64,000 nt of DNA from Diatrype stigma (GCA_022225965.2 JAKJXP020000016.1:186001-250000), one strand, 5' to 3'; counted from the first letter of the stretch, positions 37,901 through 50,314 are shown. The notes: generated from the sequence alone by a model not told the origin. Numbers and translations are program-made.

Positions 37901-40900
37901 TAGGCTTAAACGAAAACGGTTATATTTCGAAAAAGTTTCGGCTAAAAATAAATACGGCGAAAAAAATCGTATGTTTTCGTTCGTTTTGGATGGCCTTTTG
38001 GTATAAAGCTATGGGTTCGATAAAGGATTTATAAACGAAAGGCTTCGTTTAAGAATATAAATAGCTTATTTTTAATATAAACTCGTTTTTAAATCGCTAT
38101 ATAATCGGCTTTAATAATTTTTATTTATTTTTTAATTCTTTAATTAAACTTTTTATATTAAAGGTTCGTTATAACTTAAAAAAGGTTTTATATTAAAGGC
38201 AACGTATTATAAGCTTCGTTAATTAAAGCATCGATTAATTTATTAACGTTTAAGGCGAAAAGTTATAAAAATAACTAGCGGTTTAGGAATAATAAAATGC
38301 GATATCGATAAGTTATTTTTTTGTTTTTAAGGTCGTAATAATTCTTTGGCTTATTACCGGAAAATCGGGAAAATGCATTTAAAACGGTCGTTTTATTACT
38401 GGATTTATAAATAATTTGAAATTTAAAGTTATTAAGAAATTTTAATTATCGGATTTAACGTTAATTTAATAGCTTTATAATAATAAAATGTTATAGGTTT
38501 TTATGATTCGTAATTATTTCGATCGGTTTTTCGGTATCTTATAATTCGGAACGCCATTTTTTAAACGATTTAATTATAACAAAAAATTTCTTATCGTATA
38601 TTTCGTAATTGCATTCCGTCGGGCTATATTTTGCCGAAAAGAAAACAATAAAACGTAAATTCTTTCGTAAATCATATTATAAAAAAACCCCTTTTTAATG
38701 TTTAATTAAAAGCGTTTATTTTTAAAACAATACGGCGCTTAAAATCGTAATATATAAATATAAATGCATTACGAAAAGCGTTTTTTAATCGTTAAAACGC
38801 CGTTATTGCAGCGTTTAAAAAATATCTTAATCATTTTTTTTTATTTATTAAAGCCGTTAAAAAACGGGCTAAAATTAAAAAGCCTTTAATAAAGCGATAA
38901 TAAAAATTCGCAAAGTTCAAAAATCGTTATAATTCGCATAACGTTTTAAGCGGCTTTTAATTTTTAATTAATTTAATTTTTTTTAAATCCATTTAAATGC
39001 CGTTTATTAATATAATAAGTCCTAAATATTTCGTTTTTGTTACGTTAAATTTATATTTCCGAATATTTACCGTAAGGCTAGCATTCGTTAAACGAATAAG
39101 AATTTTTCGAACGTATTATCGGTATTTTTTTTAAATTTGCTATATATTAAAATATCGTTTAAATATATTATAACGTATCGGTTTAATAAGTTAAATAAAA
39201 TATCGTTAATATAATATTAAAACGAATTCGAAACGCCGGTTATGTCGAAATTGGCTACTTAGCATTCGAAAAGGCCGAATCTTATAATAAACGTTATTTT
39301 TCATTTGTTTTCGGAAGCGATTCGGAATCGATTAAACGCCGTAATAATATCGAATTTAATATAAATTTTTATTTAGCAAAAATTATTTAAAATTTTTCGA
39401 ATTAACGGAATAAAGTATTTATTTTTAACGATAACGTTATTAAATTCCTTATAATTTACGTAAATGCGAATTCCGTTTTTAGATTTTTTCGTAAATAAAA
39501 CCGGTATTATTATAAAAAAAATACTGGCCCGAATAAATCCTTTTTCGAAATGGTCGTTAATATATTTTTTAATTGCTAATAATTTTTTAAAGAATATCGG
39601 GCAAAATCGGTTATACGGAAGGATTTAATTAAAAAGTAATTTTATTTTATAATTATATAGGCGATAAAAAAATAACGTTTCGGCTTTGTATAAGAAAAAG
39701 GCCTTAATTAAATCGTAATACTTTGGAAAAAGTTTTTTTAGGATTTTTTTTATCGTAACCGAAAATTTTCCATTTAAGTATTTTTAAATGTTTTCGTTTA
39801 AAATTCGTCGTAATTACGGTATTTCCGTTATTTAATCCTAAAAGTTTCGTAATCGTTTCGATATTACGTTTAGGTTTAAGGTATTATCCTGTATTAAAAT
39901 ATTTCGAAAAAAGGTATTAAATGTTTAATTTATAATGTTTTCGATTAATACTTAGGATTTTAAATCGATTGCGGTTAAAAAACGAAATATATTCGTTATG
40001 GCAATGAATTATTAAAATAATATATTATTTATTAATACGCCGTTTATGCGGCAAAATATAAGGAAATTCGTAATACGGAAAAACCGGATATCGACGGAAT
40101 TAGCATCGGCCTAAATATGGTTTAAAATCGGTTTAAGAATTACGGGTATTTTTTCGGATTTAAGGGTTTCGGATATTAAAATTCGGAATCGATTTGCGGC
40201 TTAATTTATAATTTAAATCCGGTTTCGGATATAGCTTTTGGTTTTAATTTAATTTTAAGCGTAATTCCTAATTTAATTTCAATTTTAAGCCAGGTTTTAA
40301 TATTAAACTAAAATCGGAAAAGAACTAAAAAAATTTAGGTTTAAAAATGTTTTATTATTAATAACAAATATTCCATAATTACAATTAATACTGGAATTAT
40401 AACGCTAAAACCAAAAAAGATTTAATATAACGTTAAAGCCGTTTAGGCGCTATCGATATAAAAGGATTTATTTTTTAATAGGTCCTAATTAATAATTTAC
40501 GATATTATATTTAAATATTGTCCCTATTACGGTGCCGTTTATAAAGCGAAACATTTTGGAAACGAATAAATTAAAGTTAAACAAATAAGTATTATATGCG
40601 AAATTATTATTAATAAAACCATATAATAAGCATTTATTATCGATTATGACATAAAATGGAACTAATTTATTGTCGAAACGAAATACTTTAATAAGGAAAG
40701 AAAATAATGTATTAAAGCTTATTAAATATATATATAATTTATTTTTTATGGTTTCGAAATGTTTTAAAAAAGGCTTTTAATTGCAACTTTTGCTAAAGGC
40801 TAAGCTTTTTCCGGCAATTCGCTACCTTTTTTTCGGTTTCTTTTAAAACAATCCTTATAAAAATAATCCGCCTTTCCATAATATAGGCACAAATAACCGT

Positions 40901-42173
40901 TAAAACGCCGGGTCTTTTCTTACGAAAAAAGCTTACGGAACCGTATCGTTTTGGCCGCATCAAATTATATAGGTTTTAATATAAAGGCTAATAAAAATAC
41001 GGATATATGCATTAATTAAAAAGGTTATTATTATTTTTTAATAAGGGCCTTATTTTTTAAATTATTAAATAAATTTCGATATAAATTAATTCATTTTACG
41101 GCATCCTTATTTATTAACCGGTCCATTACCGAAACGAATGCGTTTTATAAAGCTCCGTTAATTTTGGCTTATAATATTACGACGCGAATGGCGCTAAATT
41201 ATTGGCTTTAATCCGCGTATTTAACGAATAGGCCTATAAATTTTCCAAAGGATTTATTGCCTTATTAAAAAATTATAAAGCTTTTATAAGCTACTGTTCG
41301 GATATTCTTAACGATATATAAAATATTTAAAAACGTAATTAAATCGGTATAATTTCGCTATTTTTCCGGCCATTATTAAAAATCGTTAAAATATTTAATA
41401 ACTATATCGATCCGTTTTTAACGTAAATATATGCCTTATTATTTAAATACTAAGCTATATATATAATTCGGTTTATTTCCGTTATATATACGTAATAATC
41501 GAAGGCCAGTTTTAAATAAATTTAAAACCTCCAATTAACGTATTTCTTTTATATTTCGGAATCGTTATCGCTTAATTTCTTAAATTTTAATGAATCGCTA
41601 TTTTTAGGTTTCGCTATCGGTTTAGCGTTAAGGCATTTTATATAGCAAATGGTTTGCGTTTAGTTAGCCATTAAAATAAGTTAAGGATAGGATTAATAAA
41701 AAAGAAATCTTAATTAAATAGCGTTCAAAAAAGGATTTAAAATCGAAAAGAATATCCAATTAACAAAACGGTTTAATTAGGAAATATATAAAAATGGGAA
41801 TTATTGCTGCTGGATTTACGGAATCGTTTTAAAATCGTTTTTTTTCATTGCTGCGTTAAATTAACGGTAAAATTTTTCGTTTTCCTAAATAAGCGTTTTA
41901 AGGCGTTATTTTATTTCGTTTAAGATGGTATATTAAAAGGGATTAATCGTTGGATTAATAATAATTAAATTCAGGATTAATTAAAAATCCCTTTAAAAGT
42001 ATTAAATAATAACGGCTAAATATTCGAATTCTTAAAGAGTAACCGCAGCGGTAATGGGAAAGGATTAATTTAAATATAAGGCCATCGTAATCCTTTGGCG
42101 TTTATAGCTTATCGTTTGGGTTTTAGGGCTTACAGTTGGGTTAAACCTATAAAAAAAGATAAATGCAACAAAC

Positions 42174-42324
42174 TATTACGGCTATAAATAAATATAGGGT
42201 CGAAAAGATATAATTGTTGTTATACGAAAAGAAAAGAAAAGGTTTAAGTTAAAAGGAACGAAACGTTTCTTTATATATAACGATATGGAATCGGGTCGGT
42301 GGCTGTATATTTGGTACCGTAATA
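42174..42324 (-). repeat. Gypsy-2 5' LTR
   Basis: 151 bp, the same length as the intact solo LTR. On the + strand it starts TATTACGG and ends CCGTAATA. It retains GGGTCGGTGGCTGTATATTT. Confidence 0.85.
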
Positions 42325-43672
42325 ACCTTAATTATAAAACATATAAGCATAAATAAAACGTTAAAATTTATTATACGGAACTTTTAATGGCTAAATTTAA
42401 AGTTATTAATTCGAAAATTTATTAATGGCTATTACGATTATTAATAAAATAAAGTTTTTAAATACGCATTTTATAATTTATTATAGCCTATGGAATTATA
42501 TTATTACTTATAGCATATAATCGTTATAAATTTTATTATTAATTTTTCTTTTTTTAATAAATGCGATTCGATATGGGTTATAATAAATCCCTTTATTAAA
42601 ATGGTTTATTTTATATCTTTTAAAGTAAAAAAAAAACTGCTGCGGATTTTATTAAAATCTTTATAAGATCTTATTAAAAATTATATAAAGTACCTTTTAA
42701 TATTATTTCGGATAGGAATTCCAGATTTATTGCATATTTCTGGCGTAATTTCTTTAAATTAATAAGAATTAAGTTACGTATAAATATAATTTTTTATTTA
42801 TAAACGGATAATTAAATTAAAAAATTAAATTAAACCTTTAAAGTTTATTTTAAAGCCTTTATTAATTACGAAATATTTAATTGGAAAGATTTATTATTTA
42901 CGGCCGAATTCGTATATAATAATGCCAAATTAGCCTTTACGTATATGATTTTTTTTATGCCAATTATGGCTATTATTTTATAGCACATAACTTATCGTTC
43001 GGTTTTTTTCGTAACCTAAATAATTAAATATACGCATATTAAATAATCCAAATATATAAAAACGCTTAAAAATATTTAAAGAAAAACAAAAAAAGAATAA
43101 AGCATTGGGCCGACAAAAAACGGAAAAAAATATTTTCTTTAAAAAAGAAATAATTGGTTATGCTTAATAAAAGAAATATTAAAACGAAACGCCCCGCCAA
43201 AAAGCTAAACAAAAAAATATAAGAATTATATAAAATCCAAAAAATAATTTCCTTTATTATTATTAAATTTACGTTATTTAAAAGTTAAAAAATTTATAAT
43301 ACGTTTTACGTATTGCTTATTAAATTATACCGCGTTAATAATTAAGTATCGCTTAATTTTAATTAAGTCTTATAAAATATTATATTAATTAAGGCAAACG
43401 AATATTAAATAAACAAAATAATGAATTCTTTAAAAACTTAAAGATACGTAAAATATTTAATTAAATAGGAAAATTATTCTGTTAAGAAATATTAAATTTA
43501 AGAATTATATAATTACTTTAATAACGAAAATATTAAATAGGCTGTTTTGTTATTTTATTAATAGCATTTAAATAAGCCAATTAATTTACGGATATCGATA
43601 ATTTTGTTTTTTATATTATTTTCGATTTAGGTTTTATCGTTTAAAAACGAACTTTAAAAAAAGAAAAAATGG

Positions 43673-43999
43673 TATTATATAAAAGCATTTCGAATTAATA
43701 ATAACTATAATTATTATTATTTATAAGATATATTAAAATGCATTTTATTTCTTGCTGTAAGAAATATTAAAATGTATTTTTGCTTAATATAGCTATTAAG
43801 ATTATAATAGCGAAAGCCGCAAAAGCTAAAAATAAAGGATACGTATTAATACGTACTTGTAAATTGTTATATATAAATATTCCGTCGAATTCCCTTCGAC
43901 GTTTCCTAAATCTTGGCTCTTTAATACGCTTCTTAAGACTATATAAAATTATAAGTTAATTTGTTTTATACGTTCCAAGCCTTATAAGTTCTTATTATA
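43673..43999 (+). repeat. Gypsy-1 3' LTR
   Basis: 327 bp, direct partner of 29058-29384. Its first half carries more G-to-A and C-to-T changes than the 5' copy. Confidence 0.88.
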
Positions 44000-44035
44000 A
44001 TAACGCCGCCAATAAAAGCAATTAAGAGCTTATAA

Positions 44036-44189
44036 TTTAATATAAGGAAACTATATTAGAAAGAAAGGAAAAGAAGAAATAATAAAAATCGATATATGTA
44101 AGTATATAGGATTTAACTATAAAGCTAAGTATAAGAGCTAGCCTATATATTGGAGTGGATAAGATAACTAAGGTACTAACCACCTAACA
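44036..44189. repeat. Outer element, right LTR
   Basis: Direct partner of 28052-28204. It ends CCACCTAACA, immediately before ATATG and ordinary unique sequence. Confidence 0.66.
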
Positions 44190-44213
44190 ATATGTTCCCG
44201 TTTGCAACTATAT

Positions 44214-44318
44214 GTTATGTAACGCCAGGGTTTAATGACCGATGCACCCTTGGAATTTCTGCCGTTGTTATGTAACGTCAGGGTTTAATGACCGATGCAC
44301 CCTTGGCACTTCTGCCGT
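44214..44318 (+). repeat. 53-bp tandem duplication
   Basis: Two copies (44214-44266 and 44267-44318) share GTTATGTAACG and CAGGGTTTAATGACCGATGC and differ at only a few bases. It begins 20 bp to the right of the outer-element flank. Confidence 0.85.
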
Positions 44319-46079
44319 ATCATCACCACCTTGGCACTCCGGGCTCCCCTGCCAAGTCAAGCATGGTACCAACCACCAACTTACACATTTGTCCATTACT
44401 ACATTACCGTGGTACTCATATATTAATAGCCGATCGGTGTATAAGATCGTCGGTGGTGTTGGTTGCCTCCGAAAGCGGCTTGATGTCGATATCGTGAGCC
44501 GGGCATATCATTCGAGGTGTCAAGGTTGTAACTAAGTGGACCCAGTCCAGATATCTCCAAACCACTCCGGGAATACGATTGATTAGAATAGTAGGTTGTA
44601 TTAGGGCAACTTGGGGGCTGCCGCTGTTGTGATTCGAGAGCGCTGCGCTATTGCCCTCCTGCGAAGGGATTGTCGCGTTCGTTCCCACGACGCTCTCTTC
44701 CGCGGCCGGCCGCGGCTGACCTAAGGCAGCCCCAGCCCCGTATGGAAACCCAAAACCTATAAATTCCCTATAGATGAACCCCTGAAGATAAGCCCGTATA
44801 GATACCACCCCTATTGATGTCCCTTTTCCGTCGGACACTATTATGCTCACGGTGTAGACCCTCCTGAACCCGTAGACGATCTACATCAAAGCAATAGATC
44901 CTTATGGACATCGTCCTTCTAGTCACGGCGAGGCATCTAGCTGTACCTCATACCCCATCATTACAGCCCTGACCCTCTGCGCACCCTCTACCACACTTGC
45001 ATCCGCCTCTGGATCGATAAGGTCTGCAAACTGGTGAGCAAGTGTCTTACAGGCCGTCCATCGAGATACATACCTGCCAAGGACTCCGTTCAGTGCGCAA
45101 GTCCCTTCGAGCGGTGCGGTGTGAAAATGGATGTGACGCAATACAGGATGTTCAATGGCTGCGTAAACCTGTGATGACGTTTCTACGTCAATGAATCTCA
45201 TCGACCCAATGGCAAGATCTCTCTGAATCTAGGGGAATTCTGCATTAGAGGTCGTGTCCCAACTTGTTCCCGAGCCAACTATGAGGTGATCTTGCACAGT
45301 ACTTACATGATCCATTCCATCAACATGATCGATGCTGTCTGGCATTGCAAGAGAACTCTGGCCGAAGCTAAGCAAGTTGGAGATGTTGCATTGCTTTCGG
45401 TCTTGTACGACTCCTATTATGTAGTCGAATGTCATGGTATGTTGGTAGCAACCGTGAGAACTTGGCAACATTCCGTTGGACTTGAAGACATTTGGGTGTG
45501 AACCGGGACAGGGACTATCCGGCGTGGGGCCCAGGGAGCACTGCTTTCAAGAAGTCGTGGAGTGTCAGGGACTTTGTGTCCGGAGCGATAGAACAGCTGC
45601 TAGGTAGGGAATAAGGGGGTGGAAGAAGACAAAAATAATCTTTGAGGTCTGCCGAAGTTATCGAAGAGGACGTGGTTCATATATAAGTATTGGTGCATAT
45701 ATGTGGTCTATATGGATTCCTACAGCCCCCCTACTGCATCGTCATATGACATGGAGCTTGCCGGAATACGGCCGATCCTGTCCTTTTATTAGTCAGAATA
45801 TTTATGCCACCATAGTAACTTGTGTTGGGAATTCACAATACGAAGTTAGAGAGTCCAAGCACTTGCACAGTATGGGAATGGTGGCAGCCCCCGGCTGCTA
45901 TACGTTACATGTTGGCAGCTTCAGGCTGCTATACATTGCATGTTGGCAAACGGAATTCCCCAGCACGGAACTGTTTTCTTTCCCTTCTCCTTTCAGTCCC
46001 CACTAAACATCTTTTCGAGATGTCAACCATTAGGAGCCGTACTAGTGTGAGGTCCGTTAACGACCAGCACAAGGGACAA
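44319..46079. other. Unique region with weak coding-like frames on both strands
   Basis: Frames at 44850-44416 (-), 45201-44923 (-) and 45286-45501 (+) are open. The second reads VYAAIEHPVLRHIHFHTAPL and has a protein-like composition, with a donor-like GTATGT inside. No family, start or consistent splicing is found, so no gene is called. Unrecognised exons of a lost or lineage-specific gene are possible. Confidence 0.35.
45883..45944 (+). repeat. 31-bp tandem duplication
   Basis: Two units share GGCAGC, GGCTGCTATAC and ATGTT in order (45883-45913 and 45914-45944). Confidence 0.75.
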
Positions 46080-46454
46080 CTATATGTAGTGGTAAGGGGG
46101 AAGTGGCCTGGGATCACCACGTGATTGTTTGGCAATGCCCAACAAATGGCCGGAACCAGGTCGCAATGAAGCGACGGGTTCAGGCAGCAGAAACCTTTCT
46201 GCCTCTGGCTTGCCAAAATGGACTTGGAACACAAGATTTGGCTTGTAGTAGTTCGCAGTGAAGAGAACCACCTGGCACAATATCGTAGGCCAGTAGTAGC
46301 TCAGCAGCTCACGCATCTCGACCCACTCCTCGGGATCGTTCGCTGCGACTACGCCATATCCAGTGTATACGCAGCCATCACGGCTATGCCATACTAGAGG
46401 GATAATTAGTTCGATCACTCCGCGGAGGGAACGTAATCCGCGGAGGGAACGCAT
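46080..46454 (-). pseudogene. Coding-like exon, family not recognised
   Basis: The minus-strand frame ends at a TAG at 46080. It includes DGCVYTGYGVVAANDPEEW, LLSYYWPTILCQVVLF and NLVFQVHFGKPEAERF. Codon choice looks like real coding sequence, and a good acceptor (CCCTCTAG) lies just before WHSRDG, near 46398. No upstream exon is recognised. It could be a last exon of an unnamed gene or a relic. Confidence 0.32.
46419..46454 (+). repeat. 18-bp tandem duplication
   Basis: TCCGCGGAGGGAACG occurs twice, at 46419 and 46437. Confidence 0.75.
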
Positions 46455-48006
46455 AACACATACATACGATAATAGAAAAACGGTGTCTTTACGGTGGACT
46501 TGCTACATGGACCAGTATCTGCTAATGGGAGAAAACGGGGTAGACTGATGTATGGTCTCTCAACTTGTTATGTGAAATGCCAGGTAATGACGTCGACTGA
46601 TCCGCCCTCCCGTAAGCGAGCCGATTGGAAGCGGGCGACTACTCGAGAGCCCCATCCCTAATCCCAGTCGCAATTCCGAAGGAGGAGTTGAACAGGATAC
46701 GGCGTGCATTACCATTAAGCGGACCCACAACCATGGTACAAACCTGATTTGGATCGAGCGCCCGCTCATGGCGACGGGCACTCCCGCGGGCTTATAACCT
46801 GGAGCTGTGGGGCGGGGGTATAACCTAAGGATTTGCAGCACTATAGACCTGCCACAAACCATCGGTCGCATCCGCAATATAGAAGTAAGGTGGCTTAATG
46901 GCATAGGGTTATCAATTATCTCTACAGAACAGAAAAGAAGCAAAAGGAGCGGTAAGCGCTGCTCTTCTCGTGCACCCAATTTGTATGGAAGAAATGAGGG
47001 TTGTGGACCCAAGCCCGTGCGCCCTTTCAGGTAACTGGCTGGGAACGCCACCAGGGGCTAAATGTGACACCATCCATAACCTTGGAATACAACTACAACT
47101 GCTACCCCATACTGCTCCGACCGAGCACGCTTAGGATCCGAGACATATGCCGTTCTCGACCGGGTCTATAACATCATGGAAACTCTTCACCAGCATACAT
47201 ACGTAAGCAGAAAAGATTACAGTATGGAGACAGAGCATGTGGCTATACGCATTAAAAGAAAGTGGCGCTTTCAAGGTCTTGTCGTAGGTGGAGCTGCCGT
47301 CGCGGCCAATATCGGTAGATAACGGCAATAGCAGATATAAGAGAATCATAGTAGTGGTCCGATCCAGACTCGATATTAGAGAAATCTCTCCCAAGTCTGG
47401 CCGAAAAGGGGTAACTATCGGGCATAGCCGTTGGACTTGTCCCCGTGGGAGTTTGGAGTGATGATATAAATCCCCTTTGAGGATAGCATTTTCTTTCGGT
47501 ACTACGTAAAGCAATGCTAAGATACTGAATAGCGGCGCTATAACTACCAAGGGTAAAGCTAGGCTTTACCTATCTATCAGTCAAGTATTGGGTAGTATAC
47601 TAGCTTTCAGTATATGCGATAGGATATGGTAAATAGTATTCATCCATATAAACTGGTTCGTACATAAACAGTGGTTTGTATCTAAGCTCGTAGTTAGTAA
47701 CCATCACCTATCACCTGCCACTCATCTTGAAAAGTGTTATGCATGGAAAACATGGAACGCACGCGCATGCATGTGGGAATCAAAATATGTGCAAATAAAA
47801 GCATGTGAGATTGCACTGCTAGACTGGAGGATATCTGAACACCGATACCGATATCGGGACTGAGTTGCAACAAAGATAGAAAACGGAATAGATCAATACT
47901 CGCCTATCATACTGACCCCTCAGTCAACAGGCGCCAATACAACAAAGCAGGGCTGCAGGAGAAAATGACCGATGAATCGCTCTGATTTCCGATAGGAAGT
48001 TACCTC
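46455..48006. other. Unique region, no gene called
   Basis: Two longer minus-strand frames (47051-46560 and 47550-47131) have no recognised motif, and their translations look like chance openings. Nothing else stands out. Confidence 0.4.
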
Positions 48007-48477
48007 CAGGGTGTCAAGCAACGCAACCTATGCAACGTGATGTCCACCATTTGGTGTCCACCACTTTTTGCAATCCATCCATTCGGGATTTTTCCAGATT
48101 GCGCAACTGCAGGTGGTGGCAGGGTGCAGTGGCTGGTCATTGTGGCTAGTATACACCGCCACAACAAAGATTATAGGGGCTAGTAAGGGTCAATGTGGAG
48201 GCTTGCGGGGAGGGGGGGCAGGAAAGGGGGTTGCCAGAAGGGGGGTGCCGGAAAGGGGTGCCAGATATGGGTCGGCAAGGAAGATAAGGAAGGTAAGGAA
48301 GGTAATAGGAAACTTTTATTACGCAGGGCTGCAACGTGCTTCGAATATACCAGATGAACGCCAAAAATCCGTTTTACGACCTTTGTATATGCCTTCACTT
48401 TAATCCCATTTAGGTACTGCAACCAGTGCAACGCCACTGCAATTTGGTTGCAGTGGATTGCGTTGCGTGAGACCCTG
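48007..48477 (+). mobile_element. hAT-like miniature inverted-repeat element, copy 1
   Basis: Imperfect terminal inverted repeats: the left end reads CAGGGTGTCAAGCAACGCAA, and the complement of the right end reads CAGGGTCTCACGCAACGCAA. CAGGG ends are typical of hAT elements. The 471 bp have many GCAACC or GTTGC subterminal motifs and no transposase frame. The middle (48205-48300) is G-rich. The flanking 8-mers do not match, so a target duplication is not confirmed. A degenerate relative lies inverted at 27109-27597. Confidence 0.6.
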
Positions 48478-50130
48478 CGCAGAAGCACAACTATGTATAT
48501 AGGGCCATGCGTATGAGCATATCACGAGATCATAGATAAATGTTGGCACAAAGGCAGAAAGCCTTTATCCGAAAGGCTTGTCCGTGGAATACGCTAGTAT
48601 GCTAAAAGATATGCTGTTGTTAATAATTGCTTATTGCCACTTATATCGGACATTGTCTTCAACTGCCTGTGTGATTAAGGTCTTCGGCTACGATGTCCAC
48701 GCCTTCAGCATTGTCGGAGAAGATAACACGCCATTTGCGATCATCCCTAGGTGTTAATACAACCTCCACGTCGTCTTTGGGAAGAGGACAGGCCCTATCC
48801 ATTACACTGTCCTTCCTTGGTTGAACCCACTCTCCCCCAACAGGCCGTACATCAAATCGCACAAGCAGCAAGGCTATGAGTGCCATGACCTCAGTGCTAG
48901 CAAAATGACGACCGGGGCATAGAACATGGCCTCCACCGAACCCGCGGAAAGCAGCGGCAGGGTGTCGTGTGTCCCCAGTCTTCGCCGCTTTCAGAAACCT
49001 CTTGTGGTTGAACTGAGATACAGTTGGGCCCCATAGCGATCGATCGCTGTGTATGACAGCATTCGGCATCATGACAACACCGCCTTTTCTCAGGAGGTAC
49101 TTGTTGTCCACCAAAGTGTCCTCTTGGATAATACGTGCGGCTATGCTTATGCCATGGAACCGTAGGACTTCCTGCCATGTTGACAGAAGAATAGGACAGG
49201 CCGTTCTGACTTGCGCGAGGTCAATGGTATTGACGCCATCTGAGCTAACTGTCACCAGTCGATCCACCTCTCGCCGGCAGTCCTCGAATACAACAGGGTC
49301 TGCGAGAACCTGCCAGAGAGCCCAGAAAGTGGTAGGTGCGGTATTGACAACGCCGGCTGCGACCTGGCCAACTTCGGTATGTGCGGTATCGCTCATGTTT
49401 ATTCCAAAAGCTCTGTTATGCTTCTGGCGAAGCTGGATAAAAAGAGAGCCATCAAGGTGCCAGTCATTTTCGAAGTAGCGTTTGAATTCAGCCACCATAA
49501 TATCGCGTGCCCTCAAACTCTGTCTGGCAAAGATTCTCGGAAACACATCCAACAATAGTGTCAGTATGCCGGACTCGAGCTCAAACCAAGATCTCTCGTT
49601 CTTATCCTGGCGGAAAGGGTTGTGCGGTCCATAAGTCGCATCTGTTGTGGCAGCAAAGATTTCATGTCGAACCCATTCGAACAGTTTGACGGTAGTGCGT
49701 CCTCGGGTTGGTAGCCGGTCAAACGAGGCTGCGAAACTACTAATTGCTGTCCGATTTAGAGCATCTAAACCAGGGCCAGGCGAGGCCGCCGGAGCGGCTG
49801 ATCTGGGAAAGCTTCGCAAGTACCCGTCCTCAGCCAGCCGCTTTTCACCGGCAATTATATCCATGCCTGATTTGCTTACGCCCATGACCTTTTCGCAGGC
49901 TCGGACTTGAATGGGGGCAAAAGCAATCGTCGAAATATGACGATCGATGCGTTGAATCATGTGAAGTGAATTGACAACGTAGAGAGGCGGCCCCGGCACC
50001 CGCAGAGTATATATGGGAAGCCCATACGTGTCTCTACCACCCCTATGGCATTAGCAACTGATCCGTTAAGCAATAAATTTGCGAGAAGATGTAAATAAGT
50101 ACATAGAAAAAAGGAATACCTTATTCGAAT

Positions 50131-50314
50131 TATCGAATTCAGAAGATCACAGGTAAGGAAAAATTCGGATATAAATTTAGTTATATAAAAGGAAAAAAAC
50201 GATTTTTAATTTAAGGAACGAAAAAGCTCTTTATATATAATATGCCAAGCCATTAAATATAAATTACCTAGTTATATAATTTAAGCTTTCTTATATAGCC
50301 CTTATATCGCGATA
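50131..50314 (-). repeat. Copia-3 3' LTR
   Basis: 184 bp, direct partner of 57685-57866. Confidence 0.85.

Larger units (their letters stand above)
34818..42324 (-). mobile_element. Gypsy-2, LTR retrotransposon nested in Gypsy-1, RIP-mutated
   Basis: LTRs at 34818-34973 and 42174-42324 and a perfect ACCTT target duplication (34813-34817 and 42325-42329) bound a 7.2-kb interior. Reverse transcriptase reads on the minus strand at about 39530-39120: PVLFTKKSKNG, then IRIYVNYKEFNNVIVKNKYF, then YLNDILIYS, where one Asp of YLDDILIYS is now Asn, a G-to-A change. A purine-rich stretch on the minus strand (AAAAAAAGGGACTTAT) abuts the left LTR, consistent with a polypurine tract and minus orientation. 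Open frames within it, such as 35333-35590 (+), are antisense artefacts. LTR family as in the solo LTR at 24093. Confidence 0.88.
29058..43999 (+). mobile_element. Gypsy-1, LTR retrotransposon, heavily RIP-mutated and interrupted by Gypsy-2
   Basis: LTRs of exactly 327 bp each (29058-29384 and 43673-43999) and a perfect ATAAC target duplication (29053-29057 and 44000-44004) define it. Plus-strand Gypsy pol survives in translation despite many stops. Reverse transcriptase lies at about 33330-33720 (SVIDY.GLN, GFINIP, then IYIDNLYIY in place of YxDDILIYS). RNase H lies at about 34130-34340 (FAIGAIMSQ, LVAFYSQKFMPAK, NYEIHNKELL). Integrase lies to the right of Gypsy-2 at about 42690-42800 (ISDRNSRFIAYFWRNFF). 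The order RT, RNase H, integrase marks it as Metaviridae/Gypsy type. Gypsy-2 inserted between RNase H and integrase. Gag, expected at about 29.4-31.5 kb, is too mutated to read. No intact ORF remains. Confidence 0.88.
28052..44189. mobile_element. Outer short LTR element (TRIM/LARD-like) carrying the nested Gypsy elements
   Basis: Direct repeats of about 153 bp lie at 28052-28204 and 44036-44189. Shared landmarks include TATATGTAAGTATATAGGAT and GGATAACTAAGGTA (left) or its RIP variants (right); the right copy ends CTAACA. Subtracting Gypsy-1 leaves only about 0.88 kb of internal sequence (28205-29057 and 44005-44035) with no pol motif, which suggests a non-autonomous element. ATATG occurs at 28049-28053 and at 44190-44194, consistent with a target duplication that overlaps the first two bases of the LTR as drawn. 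Strand is unknown because no coding sequence remains. Confidence 0.62.

Noticed and set aside
44923..45201. Two-exon gene using the GTATGT donor and CACCAG acceptor inside this frame
   Set aside because: The 43-nt intron would shift the frame into early stops, so the splice is not supported.
46560..47550. Minus-strand frames of 163 and 139 residues
   Set aside because: No recognisable motif, no splice context and residue composition like random translation; kept only as a note in the intergenic entry.
48659..49999. Calling the P450 as a complete single-exon 446-residue gene
   Set aside because: It would start at a GTG in the middle of the first beta strand; the upstream sequence RDTYGLPIYTLR and the anchor exon at 57867-58039 show the true 5' end is beyond Copia-3.
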